Part shown: piece after piece, positions 24,065-32,693 of the stretch
How positions within the stretch are numbered: the stretch's first letter is position 1
Layout: each line of letters opens with the position of its first letter
DNA from: Thermodesulforhabdaceae bacterium
Lineage (GTDB): Bacteria > Desulfobacterota > Syntrophobacteria > Syntrophobacterales > Thermodesulforhabdaceae
Reading direction: 5' to 3'
DNA length: 64,000 nt
Assembly: GCA_037482015.1 (NCBI GenBank)
Contig: JBBFKT010000008.1
Coordinates: 35,665 to 99,664 of the forward strand
The notes under the pieces: generated by a model
The model's input: the letters and a program-made list of their open reading frames with translations, nothing else
Told to the model about the DNA's origin: nothing
Database searches by the model: none
Program-made: the position numbers and the translations under genes

Positions 24065-26575
24065 ATGAAGATTCTAGGGAGAGAAACAGTTGGTGCTCAA
24101 CAGACTGCTGTGGAGGAAACAGGTCCTGCATCAACATCGCAGGCTACCTCCCATCCCCTTGATCCCCTGAGGACCCAAGGTCAGCAGGCCATAGGACAGC
24201 GGAGCCTCCGGACCCTGGGTGATCTCATCTCCACTGCCAGGGAGGCTCATGAGGAGGTGATCAGCCGATGGGAGCAGAGACTTGCTGCAAAGCCCCTGGT
24301 GCCACGAACATTAGCCGCCATGATACCACCTTCTGAGAGATCCATTGAAATTGACTTCAGAATGGTAGAGCAGGAACTGAAAGACATCCCCAGAAGCCGG
24401 CGGGCGGAAGCCACAAGGAATATGCCCCTTATAATCCAGGATCGCATTAACAAAGGCTATGAACTCTGGAAAGGGATCCAGGAGGGAACGATACATAGAA
24501 ATGCCACCCCTGAGGATGTAAGAAACCTCATGACTTTTCTCATGGCAAAGGCTATGGAAAAAGGGCCGGGATTTTCTGAAGGGGCCTTTAGCATCGAAGA
24601 TCCTGAGCACAAGCTCAAAAATTTTCTTACCTCATGTCCGGAGGTTTATCACCGGAGATCCTCTCACATAACGGAATTTCAGCAAGCCAGTGGGGGCGGT
24701 CACTTCGGCATAGATCTTCCCCTTCCCTACGGTAATAGAACTCTTCTTTTTGGAGAGATGACAGGTCTAGGTCTTTTGAGAGATCGTCTCTTTCTCAAGA
24801 TGGAAACTTCGGGCTGTCGCTTGTTTAATTTTGGCGCCAACAGAAGTGAAGCCCCCGTAAGAGATCGTCCATTGAGGTGGAGAGATGCGGGACAATTTCT
24901 GAGTCATGCTAGCGGCTACCTCAAGACCTTCTTGAGAAAACGCTCCAGGGGTTTCTTGTTTGCAAACAGCAGCGAATCAAGAAAAGAAAGAATACCTACG
25001 GAAGTAAGTAACAGCTTCAAAAAACTTATATCTCAACTTAGACAAGATGGAAAGACAGAACTTGCAGACACTCTCGAGCGTGACAACCCCCTTTCTTCGT
25101 CTCGGGGTATAAGAACGATTGTTTATAATATAGGGCAAGCCCTTCAGGATCCTCTTATTGACGAAAACACAGAGAACCTTCTCAAGAAATTTATAGCTCA
25201 CCTTGAGTTTAGGTATGATCATTTGGATGTCAGAATAGGTCAGGAAATTGTCCTTAACAGAGATGAGATTGTGGAGAGTGAGCCTGGTACACAGGAGGAT
25301 AGAGCTTCCACCGAAAGGCTTGCAAGGAGTATCATGAAAGAAGCTTTTGCCTCTTTGCTGGCAGTTCGAAACCCCAAAAAACCGTCTCAGCATGATGTAG
25401 TAGACTTTTTAAGACACCTTACTAGGCTATCCTTGACGACGGCACGAAAAATTGTTGATGTCGACGATTACTCGAGTATCTACCATGAGGCCATAGAAGA
25501 TACCCTAAGACTGGCTTCAGAAGAACAAAAAGAACGGTTAAAGCTTGTACTTTCCTCACCCCCCTTTAGACGGATGTTTCAAGCTGTTAATGAAACATTA
25601 ATGAATCCCCCGGAAATCAGTGAAAATAAAACGGAGTGGGAGACTTCGGGAAGTACTATATCTAAAATGTATGCTCTTGTTGACATGCTGTACGAAAAAA
25701 GTGGTGTTCAAGTTCCCAATGAAAAACCGGATAAGCGATCTCTTAACCTCCTTAAACTCGTTGGAACCATTGCTGCCAACACAGGAATAAATGTAGCCAC
25801 CAACATAAGCGGCATTAAATACGCTCGTTTAAGAGAATATGAGAATCAGCTTCTGGGTTTTAGAAGCCTGGAAGATATAAGAAAGGATATAGGTGAAAAC
25901 ATATTCATCCTGGGAGAACCGATCTCCAGTATGCTTCCATCTGAAAGACCCATAAATCTTGAAGGCATTAAGAGTAAGATTCATAGTGAATTGAAGAAAG
26001 ATCTAGCGAATGAGGAAGGAGAAAGTAATTCTGAAGATATCCTTCAAAGCCTTAACCGATGGTTTATTGCTGACTTTGAGAGGCCCCCCGGTTATGTCGT
26101 AAACGGTCAACACTTTGGTGGTAACCTCCCCTCAGGAACACCAGACGAGGTAAGGAGGAGAGAACTGCAGCGATTTATTGATGCCGTCGGCGGACTGGAA
26201 AAAGCAAAACAGATTGCCCGGGTGTCTCACCAGGGAGCATTCGGTATTTTTCGGGAGGCTATAAAGTCGCAAGTAGGTGATGAACTTGCTCCACGCTTAC
26301 TTGGCCATATGGGACACCAATTAATAACCAGCGAAGATGGAACGGCCCGTCCTTCGCAGGAGAGAATCATTACAGTGGACCAGGAAGGAATTCACATATC
26401 CTTTAAGTTTGCTTCTCAGCTATCATCTTATGTGGAACCATATAACCTGGGGGAACATCTGTCTCTTGATTTTACAATAGTTGCCCCTGGATCGAAAAAT
26501 CCGGATATTCGAATTGACCGCTGTGATTTCCTCTACAGTGCCTCTCCTTCTGAAGAAACAACCCAAACAGCTTAA
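24065..26575 (+). CDS. Large candidate type III effector, copy A (unknown function)
   Basis: An 836-residue soluble protein without signal peptide or membrane helix, coded directly after its probable chaperone. The N-terminal 60 residues are Thr/Ser/Gln/Gly-rich, as in T3SS secretion signals. Residues about 95-195 are identical to copy B (IEIDFRMVEQELKDIPRSRR at the start). A beta-type module follows (LPLPYGNRTLLFGEMTG, DRLFLKMET), then a long helical middle, and a C-terminal part with GYVVNGQHFGG, FIDAVGGLEKAKQIARVSHQ and SLDFTIVAPG...DIRIDRCDFLY. I recognise no catalytic domain or motif. Host-targeted function is inferred from the chaperone and locus only. Confidence 0.72.
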   Translation: MKILGRETVGAQQTAVEETGPASTSQATSHPLDPLRTQGQQAIGQRSLRTLGDLISTAREAHEEVISRWEQRLAAKPLVPRTLAAMIPPSERSIEIDFRMVEQELKDIPRSRRAEATRNMPLIIQDRINKGYELWKGIQEGTIHRNATPEDVRNLMTFLMAKAMEKGPGFSEGAFSIEDPEHKLKNFLTSCPEVYHRRSSHITEFQQASGGGHFGIDLPLPYGNRTLLFGEMTGLGLLRDRLFLKMETSGCRLFNFGANRSEAPVRDRPLRWRDAGQFLSHASGYLKTFLRKRSRGFLFANSSESRKERIPTEVSNSFKKLISQLRQDGKTELADTLERDNPLSSSRGIRTIVYNIGQALQDPLIDENTENLLKKFIAHLEFRYDHLDVRIGQEIVLNRDEIVESEPGTQEDRASTERLARSIMKEAFASLLAVRNPKKPSQHDVVDFLRHLTRLSLTTARKIVDVDDYSSIYHEAIEDTLRLASEEQKERLKLVLSSPPFRRMFQAVNETLMNPPEISENKTEWETSGSTISKMYALVDMLYEKSGVQVPNEKPDKRSLNLLKLVGTIAANTGINVATNISGIKYARLREYENQLLGFRSLEDIRKDIGENIFILGEPISSMLPSERPINLEGIKSKIHSELKKDLANEEGESNSEDILQSLNRWFIADFERPPGYVVNGQHFGGNLPSGTPDEVRRRELQRFIDAVGGLEKAKQIARVSHQGAFGIFREAIKSQVGDELAPRLLGHMGHQLITSEDGTARPSQERIITVDQEGIHISFKFASQLSSYVEPYNLGEHLSLDFTIVAPGSKNPDIRIDRCDFLYSASPSEETTQTA

Positions 26576-26582
26576 TTGAAGG

Positions 26583-26645
26583 CCTGGAGGTGTTTTCCTG
26601 AGGATTTCCTATCCCGATACCTCAGGAAACCACCTTACCTCCAGG
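26583..26645. repeat. Inverted repeat after effector A (possible terminator)
   Basis: CCTGGAGG (26583-26590) pairs with CCTCCAGG (26638-26645), and TTTCCTGAGG pairs with CCTCAGGAAA (26620-26629) around a short loop. It lies 8 bases after the effector A stop. No run of T follows, so intrinsic termination is uncertain. An almost identical copy is at 29821-29883. Confidence 0.6.
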
Positions 26646-26647
26646 GA

Positions 26648-26848
26648 AGGAAGCGGCCATGGGGGCATCTCTTATCGTCTATCAGGTAGTTGTTATGGCT
26701 ATCATGATAGCCGCCAGTGCTGGAGCCGGTCTTGCTGTAGGAGCTATCGGAGGGCTTGTAGATGGAAGCATACCAGAGAGGTATTGATGTCATTATGAAC
26801 ATTATACAAACCCAGGACCAGATGGCTCATCAGGCCATCCATGTTTAA
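26648..26848 (+). pseudogene. Truncated remnant of sctE left by the tandem duplication
   Basis: The sequence matches sctE from about 23060 to 23173, then jumps to about 23485 and continues to the sctE stop codon (TAA at 26846-26848). The missing 311 bases shift the frame: from the ATG at 26659 a 42-residue peptide (MGASLIVYQVVVMAIMIAAS...) ends at TGA 26785-26787. That peptide keeps one hydrophobic segment of SctE. The 3' part still supplies the ribosome-binding region of chaperone copy B. Confidence 0.88.
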
Positions 26849-26870
26849 ACAGACAAAGAAAGGATATGAA

Positions 26871-27320
26871 ATGGACATCAGAGAAAATGCTCAAGAGATC
26901 CTTAACCACATTGACAAAGCTATAGGAGGAAAGGGGCTGAGTTTTGATGAGAGTAATGTGGTATCCTTTGTGGTAGAAAAGGATGTTATTTGTACCTTCT
27001 TCGTCTCTGAAGAAGATAGTGCCCTTCTTGTGACTATCTACATGGGCCCCATTGATAAATCCAACACAGAACTGCCTTATGAAATGCTCTGTGGCAATTA
27101 CATGGGATCTTATACGGGAGGTGGCACCTTATCTATAGATCCTGAGGAAAACCTGGTGGCTCTTTTCCAGTTTTTCCCTCTTCCCGTTGAAAACCCCGCC
27201 TGGATAGAAGAACCTCTGGAAAATCTCATAAATGCCGCCCTTTACTGGAGAGATAGAATGGGACAATTTCAGCCTGAAGACGGCCAGGGGGATAGTAACA
27301 ATCCCTTGTTTCGAGTCTGA
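26871..27320 (+). CDS. CesT-like chaperone, copy B of the duplicated pair
   Basis: Same 149-residue class I chaperone as the one at 23594. I count three base differences in 450, each changing a residue: Ala to Val in SNV(A/V)SFVVE, Leu to Pro in TEL(L/P)YEML, and Glu to Gln in EDG(E/Q)GD. The Leu-to-Pro change falls in the helix before the dimer region and might weaken it. Start and ribosome-binding site are the same as in copy A. It precedes effector B by 21 bases. Confidence 0.87.
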   Translation: MDIRENAQEILNHIDKAIGGKGLSFDESNVVSFVVEKDVICTFFVSEEDSALLVTIYMGPIDKSNTELPYEMLCGNYMGSYTGGGTLSIDPEENLVALFQFFPLPVENPAWIEEPLENLINAALYWRDRMGQFQPEDGQGDSNNPLFRV

Positions 27321-27341
27321 AGGGGAAATGGAGGATAAATC

Positions 27342-29795
27342 ATGAAGACTTCTTGGATAAAATTTTGGACAGGAACAGGTAATATTCCACAGACTGCTGT
27401 GGGTGAATCCAGCACAAGAGGTCCTGCATCAACATCGCAGGCCCCTCCTCCCCTTGAGCAACTGGGGACCCAGGGGCAGCAGGCAATAGGACGCCGGAAA
27501 ATCCAGACTATGGCTACTGCCAGGGAGGCTCACGAGCGGGTGGTCAGACTATGGGAGGAAAGGCTTCCTGCAAGGTCCCCCGTGCCTCGAACATTCGGCG
27601 CCGTGATACCACCTTCTAAGAGATTCATTGAGATTGACTTCAGAATGGTAGAGCAGGAACTGAAAGACATCCCCAGAAGCCGGCGGGCGGAAGCCACAAG
27701 GAATATGCCCCTTATAATCCAGGATCGCATTAACAAAGGCTATGAACTCTGGAAAGGGATCCAGGAGGGAACGATACATAGAAATGCCACCCCTGAGGAT
27801 GTAAGAAACCTCATGACTTTTCTCATGGCAAAGGCTATGGAAAAAGGGCCGGGATTTTCTGAAGGGGCCTTCAGTATCGAAGATCCTGAGCACAAACTCA
27901 AAAATTTTCTTACTTCATGTCCGGATTCCCGAATATCCTCCCACATAACGGAATTTCAGCAAGCCAGTGAGGGCGGTCACTTCCGTCGTATAGATCTTCC
28001 CCTTCCTTACGGTAATAGAACTCTTCTTTTTGGAGAGATGACAGGTCTCGGAGATCGTCTCTTTCTCAAGATGGAAACTGGGGGCTCCCGCCTGTTTAAT
28101 TTTGGCGCCAACAGAAGTGAAGCCCCCGTAAGAGATCGTCCATTGAGGTGGAGAGATGTGGGACAATTTCTGAGTCATGCTCGCGGTTACATTGGAACTC
28201 ATTTGAGAGAATTCTCCGACTTCTTGTTTGCAAACAGCAGCGAATCAAGAAAAGAAAGAATACCTACGGAAGTAAGTAAGAGTTTCAGAAGGCTTATATC
28301 TCAATTTAGACAAGAGGGAAAGACACAACTTGCAGACACTCTCGAGCGTGACAACCCTCTTTCTTCGTCCCGGGGTATAAGAACGATTGTTGCTAATATA
28401 GATGAAGCCCTTAAGAACCCTTCTATTGACCAAAAAACAATGGATCTTCTCAAGCAATTTGAAAATCACCTTAAGTTGAGGTATGATCATTTGGATGTCA
28501 GAATAGGTCAGGAAATCGTCCTTAACGAAGATGAAATTGTAGAGGGTGAAGCCGGCACACAGGAGGATAGAGCTTCCACCGAAAGGCTCGCAAGAAGTAT
28601 CATGAAAGAAGCTCTTGCCTCTTTACTGGCAGTTCGAAACCCCCAAAAACCATCTCAGCATGATGTAGTAGACTTTTTAAGACATCTTACCAGGCTATCC
28701 TTGGCGACAGAACGAAAAGGTGATGCCCCAACTTTAGGCGAGATCTACGCAGAGGCCGTGGATTATGCTTTAAAGCTGACTTCGGAAGAACAAAAAAAAC
28801 AGTTAAAGCTTTTACTCTCCTCACATCCCTTTGGCCGGATGCGTCAAGCTTTTACTGAAATGTTACTAAATCCCCCGGACATCAGTGAAAATGAAACGGC
28901 GTGGGCTGCTTCGGCAAGTACTATACGTAGAATGCATACCATTATTGAACTTCTCTGCCAAACAATTGATGTCAGTGATTCCAGGGAAAAACTGGATAAG
29001 AAATATCTTGAGCTCATTGGAACCATTGCTACCAACACAGGAATAAATGTATCCGCCAGCATAAGCGGCAGTGAATATTATGCTCATTTGAGAAAATATA
29101 GTCACCAGCTTCTGAGTTTTAGAAGGCTGGAAGATATAAGAAGGGATATAGGTGAAAACATATTCATCCTGGGAGAACCGATCTCCAGTATGTTCCCACC
29201 TGAAAGAACCATAAATCTTGAGGACATTAAGAGTAAGATTCATAGTAAATTGAAGGAAGATCTAACGAATGGGGAAGGAGAAATTAATTCTAAAGATATC
29301 CTTCAAAGCCTTAACCAATCGTTTATTCGTGACTTTGAGAGGCCTTCCGGTTATGTCGTAAACGGTCAACATTTTGGTGGTATCCCCTCAGAAATAGCAC
29401 CCGAGATAAGGAGGAGAGAACTGCAGCGATTTATTGATGCCGTCGGCGGACTGGAAACAGCAAAACAGATTGCCCGGGTGGCTCACCAGGAAGCATTCGG
29501 TATTTTTCGGGATGCTATAAAGCTGCAAGTAGGTGATGAACTTGTTCCATTCTTATTTCCCCATTCAGAATACCAAGAAAAATTCCATCGTTTACAGGAG
29601 AAAATCATTACAATGGACCAGGAAGGAATCCACATATCCCTTAAGTTTTCTTATCAGCTATCACTTTATTCGGAACCATATAACCTGGGGGAACACCTGT
29701 CTCTTGATTTTACAATAGTTGCCCCTGGATCGGACAAGCCGGATATTCGAATTGACCGCTGTGATTTCCTCTACAGTGCCTCTCCTCCTAGATAA
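27342..29795 (+). CDS. Large candidate type III effector, copy B (unknown function)
   Basis: An 817-residue paralogue of the protein at 24065. The first 90 residues diverge (MKTSWIKFWTGTGN), residues about 100-195 are essentially identical, and the rest alternates conserved and variable blocks; the C-terminal DIRIDRCDFLYSASP is shared but the tail after it is lost. Small indels distinguish the copies (RDSRISSHI versus a longer stretch in A; GLGDRLFLK without the three-residue insert of A). No frameshift is seen, so both copies look functional. No known domain recognised. Confidence 0.72.
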   Translation: MKTSWIKFWTGTGNIPQTAVGESSTRGPASTSQAPPPLEQLGTQGQQAIGRRKIQTMATAREAHERVVRLWEERLPARSPVPRTFGAVIPPSKRFIEIDFRMVEQELKDIPRSRRAEATRNMPLIIQDRINKGYELWKGIQEGTIHRNATPEDVRNLMTFLMAKAMEKGPGFSEGAFSIEDPEHKLKNFLTSCPDSRISSHITEFQQASEGGHFRRIDLPLPYGNRTLLFGEMTGLGDRLFLKMETGGSRLFNFGANRSEAPVRDRPLRWRDVGQFLSHARGYIGTHLREFSDFLFANSSESRKERIPTEVSKSFRRLISQFRQEGKTQLADTLERDNPLSSSRGIRTIVANIDEALKNPSIDQKTMDLLKQFENHLKLRYDHLDVRIGQEIVLNEDEIVEGEAGTQEDRASTERLARSIMKEALASLLAVRNPQKPSQHDVVDFLRHLTRLSLATERKGDAPTLGEIYAEAVDYALKLTSEEQKKQLKLLLSSHPFGRMRQAFTEMLLNPPDISENETAWAASASTIRRMHTIIELLCQTIDVSDSREKLDKKYLELIGTIATNTGINVSASISGSEYYAHLRKYSHQLLSFRRLEDIRRDIGENIFILGEPISSMFPPERTINLEDIKSKIHSKLKEDLTNGEGEINSKDILQSLNQSFIRDFERPSGYVVNGQHFGGIPSEIAPEIRRRELQRFIDAVGGLETAKQIARVAHQEAFGIFRDAIKLQVGDELVPFLFPHSEYQEKFHRLQEKIITMDQEGIHISLKFSYQLSLYSEPYNLGEHLSLDFTIVAPGSDKPDIRIDRCDFLYSASPPR

Positions 29796-29820
29796 ACAAC
29801 ACAAACAGTTTAATTGAAGG

Positions 29821-29883
29821 CCTGGAGGTGTTTTCCTGAGGATTTCCTATCACGATACCTCAGGAAATCACCTTACCTCCAGG
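29821..29883. repeat. Inverted repeat after effector B, overlapping the end of the ABC ATPase gene
   Basis: Second copy of the hairpin at 26583-26645 (CCTGGAGG 29821-29828 with CCTCCAGG 29876-29883). It lies between the convergent effector B and ABC ATPase genes and includes the last codons and stop (29873-29875) of the latter. It could stop transcripts from both sides. Confidence 0.6.
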
Positions 29884-30622
29884 CATAAGCAGCACTTTCC
29901 TTCAGGTTAAAGGAAATATCGTATAAATCCTTCAGAAAAACATCCATTGGGATGTGAGCGCTCTTTTCCAGGATCGCTCCATCTTTCATAAAGATAAAAA
30001 AATCGCCCCAGTGGAAAGCAAGAAAAGGATCATGAATGACCGAAAGAATCGTTAGTCCCTTATTCCTGTTAAGGTTTTTCAGGAGTTCCATGATCTTTAT
30101 CTGATTGGGAAAATCCAGGTGAGAAAGAGGTTCATCGAGAAGAAGGATCTTCGGTTCCTGAGCAAGAACACGAGCAATCATAACAAGCTGCCTTTCACCT
30201 CCCGAAAGATTCGAATAGGGTTTTTCTTTGAATTTATCTATCCCGAGTTCTTCAATGAGAATTCTTACCTTAAGAACATCATCCTTTTTCGGAACGGTCC
30301 AGACAAAGGGGGTCCGCCCCGTAAGAATAACTTCCTCAACAGTAAAAGGAAAAGCGGGAGCATGAAACTGCGGAAGATAGCCCATAAGTTTCGCCTTCTT
30401 TCGCCTTGAGAGCTTCTTCAGTTCCATTCCGTAAAGAAGAATGTTTCCTTCGCTGTAGGGAAGTATCCGAGCAAGAATTTTAATGAGGGTGGATTTGCCG
30501 CTTCCGTTTTTTCCCAGGATGAACCCAAAGGCTCCCTGAGGCAAATCAAAAGAGATGTTTTTTAACAGGGCATTCCCCTTATCGTAACCAAAGCAAAGAT
30601 TTTTAACAGAGATGGCAATCAT
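29873..30622 (-). CDS. ABC transporter ATPase for iron-chelate/cobalamin uptake (FecE/BtuD family)
   Basis: A 249-residue ATPase with Walker A GKNGSGKST, Q-loop LMGYLPQFH, signature NLSGGERQLVMIARVLAQ, Walker B ILLLDEPLSHLD and the H-loop His in SVIHDPF. It belongs to the type II importer group that pairs with FecCD permeases, here 30619-31611, which it overlaps by 4 bases. Its 3' end is embedded in an inverted repeat. Last gene of the uptake operon. Confidence 0.95.
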   Translation of the reverse strand: MIAISVKNLCFGYDKGNALLKNISFDLPQGAFGFILGKNGSGKSTLIKILARILPYSEGNILLYGMELKKLSRRKKAKLMGYLPQFHAPAFPFTVEEVILTGRTPFVWTVPKKDDVLKVRILIEELGIDKFKEKPYSNLSGGERQLVMIARVLAQEPKILLLDEPLSHLDFPNQIKIMELLKNLNRNKGLTILSVIHDPFLAFHWGDFFIFMKDGAILEKSAHIPMDVFLKDLYDISFNLKESAAYAWR

Positions 30623-31611
30623 AGGTCGGAACTCATAACCATAATTTTTTGTTTTTTCAAAAGATAGACAAACAAAGGAGTCCCTATGAGGGTGGTAAAA
30701 ATACCCACGGGAAGTTCGAAGTCGGTAACGCTTCTTGAAAAAATGTCCACCAGGAGCAAAAAGCAGCCTCCCAGGATGAAGCAGCTCGGTTGAACCTTCC
30801 TGTTGTCAGCTCCTTCCAGAAGTCTTACCATGTGGGGAACCGCAAGCCCCACCATGCCTATAATCCCTGCCACAGAAACGGAAGAAGCAGCTGCGACAGT
30901 AGAAAAAATCACAATTAAAAGTTTTTCAATGGTGGGGTTCAGACCGACGCTTTCAGCTTCTTCATCACCGAGGGCAAGCCCGTTCAGGTGCCACCGTTTA
31001 AGATAAAGAAAGAGAGAGCCAAGAGCTATCCAGGGAACAGAAGCCCATACCTTCGGCCAATTAGAATTGTGAAGGTTTCCCATGGTCCAGTGAACTATGG
31101 TTTGAAGCCTGAAAGGATCGGTAAGAAACTGAACAAAAGTAAGGCCTGCCGTGAATAAGCCCGATACGATAATGCCTCCCAGAATGAGAGACATGGTTGA
31201 AAAGTGTTTTCCATAAAGAGCTATGAAGTAACTCAGGGCTACAGCCCCAAGACCGAATAGAAAAGCAAAGATTGTGGGATGAAACCCTGTGGCAAGAGCA
31301 AGAGCGGCGCCAAAGGCTGCTCCTGAAGAAAGCCCTAAAACATAAGGGCATACGAGGGGATTCTTGAAGATATTCTGCAAGGAATTGCCCGATATGGAAA
31401 GGGCTGCCCCTGTAAAAAAAGCTATTATCGCCCGGGGCAGTCGAATATCCACAACTATGGTTTTTATGGACTCCCCTGTGACTGGATCAACGGAAGAAGG
31501 CTTAAAAGCCCATCGGATAACATCCCAGGGAGTAAACAAATCGGAAGGACCGATAAGAAGTGCTCCAAGGAAAGAAAAAAAGCAGAGAAGAAAAAGCCAT
31601 ACCTTTTTCAT
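30619..31611 (-). CDS. FecCD-family ABC transporter permease
   Basis: A 330-residue membrane protein with the nine or ten helices of FecCD/BtuC permeases. RLPRAIIAFFTGAALSISG and GIIGMVGLAVPHMVRLLEG are characteristic segments; the latter holds the coupling region to the ATPase. It overlaps both neighbours by 4 bases, so the three genes are translationally coupled. Substrate is a chelated metal or cobalamin. Confidence 0.96.
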   Translation of the reverse strand: MKKVWLFLLCFFSFLGALLIGPSDLFTPWDVIRWAFKPSSVDPVTGESIKTIVVDIRLPRAIIAFFTGAALSISGNSLQNIFKNPLVCPYVLGLSSGAAFGAALALATGFHPTIFAFLFGLGAVALSYFIALYGKHFSTMSLILGGIIVSGLFTAGLTFVQFLTDPFRLQTIVHWTMGNLHNSNWPKVWASVPWIALGSLFLYLKRWHLNGLALGDEEAESVGLNPTIEKLLIVIFSTVAAASSVSVAGIIGMVGLAVPHMVRLLEGADNRKVQPSCFILGGCFLLLVDIFSRSVTDFELPVGIFTTLIGTPLFVYLLKKQKIMVMSSDL

Positions 31612-32618
31612 GGCAGTTTATCATTTTCTCGAAGGTCGTAGAGAAACCGAAATATACGATTTCTTTCTTCTTCTAAAGTCTTACCAGACTGCTGAAACGC
31701 TTCGGGATGAAGCCAGGAAAACATGAGCTTTGCCGCATAAATAAATTTGAGAGTCCACAGATCTACATTGAATATCTCGGGTAGTTCGTAAACCCTTCGG
31801 GTCTTTACAGCCTTTATGTTTTGCCATTGAGGATCCGACAATAGATCTTCCGGGTTGAGGCGGCTGTTGGACCACATAACTATGACATCGGGATTTGCCG
31901 ATATGATCGTCTCAAGATTTAAAACCACATGTTCCTGTTTTATTCCGGCACATATATTAACACCGCCTGCCAGTTCAATAAGATCGTTTACGGTGCTTCC
32001 GCCACAGGAAGTTTCCGTTTTGCCCTGAGCCCACATAAAGTAAACCCTGGGTCTTTCGGGAAGGCGAGAAACTTCTTCCACCATTTTACGCCGTTCTTCT
32101 TTAACGAACGCCAGCAGTTCCCTGGCTCTTTCTTCGCTACCCGTAAGCTTTCCCAGGCTTTCTATTTCTCTGTAAATGTCTTCTTCGCTCTGAAGAAATA
32201 CTCCAAAAACAGGAATACCCTTTTCCTCTAGAAGCGAAATGGATTCAAGCTGCTGAGCCCAGATAATCACAAGATCGGGCTTAAGGGCTACAACACTTTC
32301 AATGTTAACAAAATCCCAGTTGCCGGGTGCAGGAATAGCTCTTTTCTTTATTCGATCGTCGAGATGGGCATAATAAAGAAAGGTCGGATTTTCATAAACA
32401 TTTCTGGAAACACCCACCACAAGATCCTGCTTTTTTAACATGTAAAGTCCACTGAGAGCACTTTCAATAAGGCAGACTATTCTCTGAGGCGGTTTCGGAA
32501 GGGTTATCTTTTTGCCTCTAAAGTCTTCTACAGAAAGGGAGCCTTCCACTTCCGCAAGGGAAATACCAGAAATCAGCCAGAATGAAAACAGCACTGGAAG
32601 GAAAAATTTCTTCAACAT
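31608..32618 (-). CDS. Periplasmic metal-chelate/cobalamin-binding protein (BtuF/FepB type)
   Basis: A 336-residue protein with a signal peptide (MLKKFFLPVLFSFWLISG) and a type III binding-protein fold (KPPQRIVCLIESALSGLYML; KPDLVIIWAQQ; NPDVIVMWSNSRL). It feeds the FecCD permease. The start is placed at the ATG at 32618, which has AAGGAA upstream and begins the signal peptide; the frame opens 6 codons earlier at a GTG. TonB-dependent receptor upstream, permease downstream. Confidence 0.92.
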   Translation of the reverse strand: MLKKFFLPVLFSFWLISGISLAEVEGSLSVEDFRGKKITLPKPPQRIVCLIESALSGLYMLKKQDLVVGVSRNVYENPTFLYYAHLDDRIKKRAIPAPGNWDFVNIESVVALKPDLVIIWAQQLESISLLEEKGIPVFGVFLQSEEDIYREIESLGKLTGSEERARELLAFVKEERRKMVEEVSRLPERPRVYFMWAQGKTETSCGGSTVNDLIELAGGVNICAGIKQEHVVLNLETIISANPDVIVMWSNSRLNPEDLLSDPQWQNIKAVKTRRVYELPEIFNVDLWTLKFIYAAKLMFSWLHPEAFQQSGKTLEEERNRIFRFLYDLRENDKLP

Positions 32619-32693
32619 AGGAAATTTCCTTATCACAGGGAACGGAAGGAGCTGGTTTTACCCCTTGCGTTCCCTTTATTGCAAAAAATTAAA

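Larger units (their letters stand above)
23050..29883 (+). repeat. Tandem duplication: sctE 3' part + chaperone + large effector + inverted repeat
   Basis: Unit A runs from about 23058 (inside sctE) to 26645 and unit B from about 26648 to 29883. Both hold the same order: sctE 3' sequence, CesT-like chaperone, about 2.5-kb effector gene and a terminal inverted repeat. Unit B has lost about 311 bases of the sctE part. The chaperone genes differ at three bases, while the effector genes mix identical blocks with strongly diverged ones. Boundaries are approximate. Confidence 0.9.
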
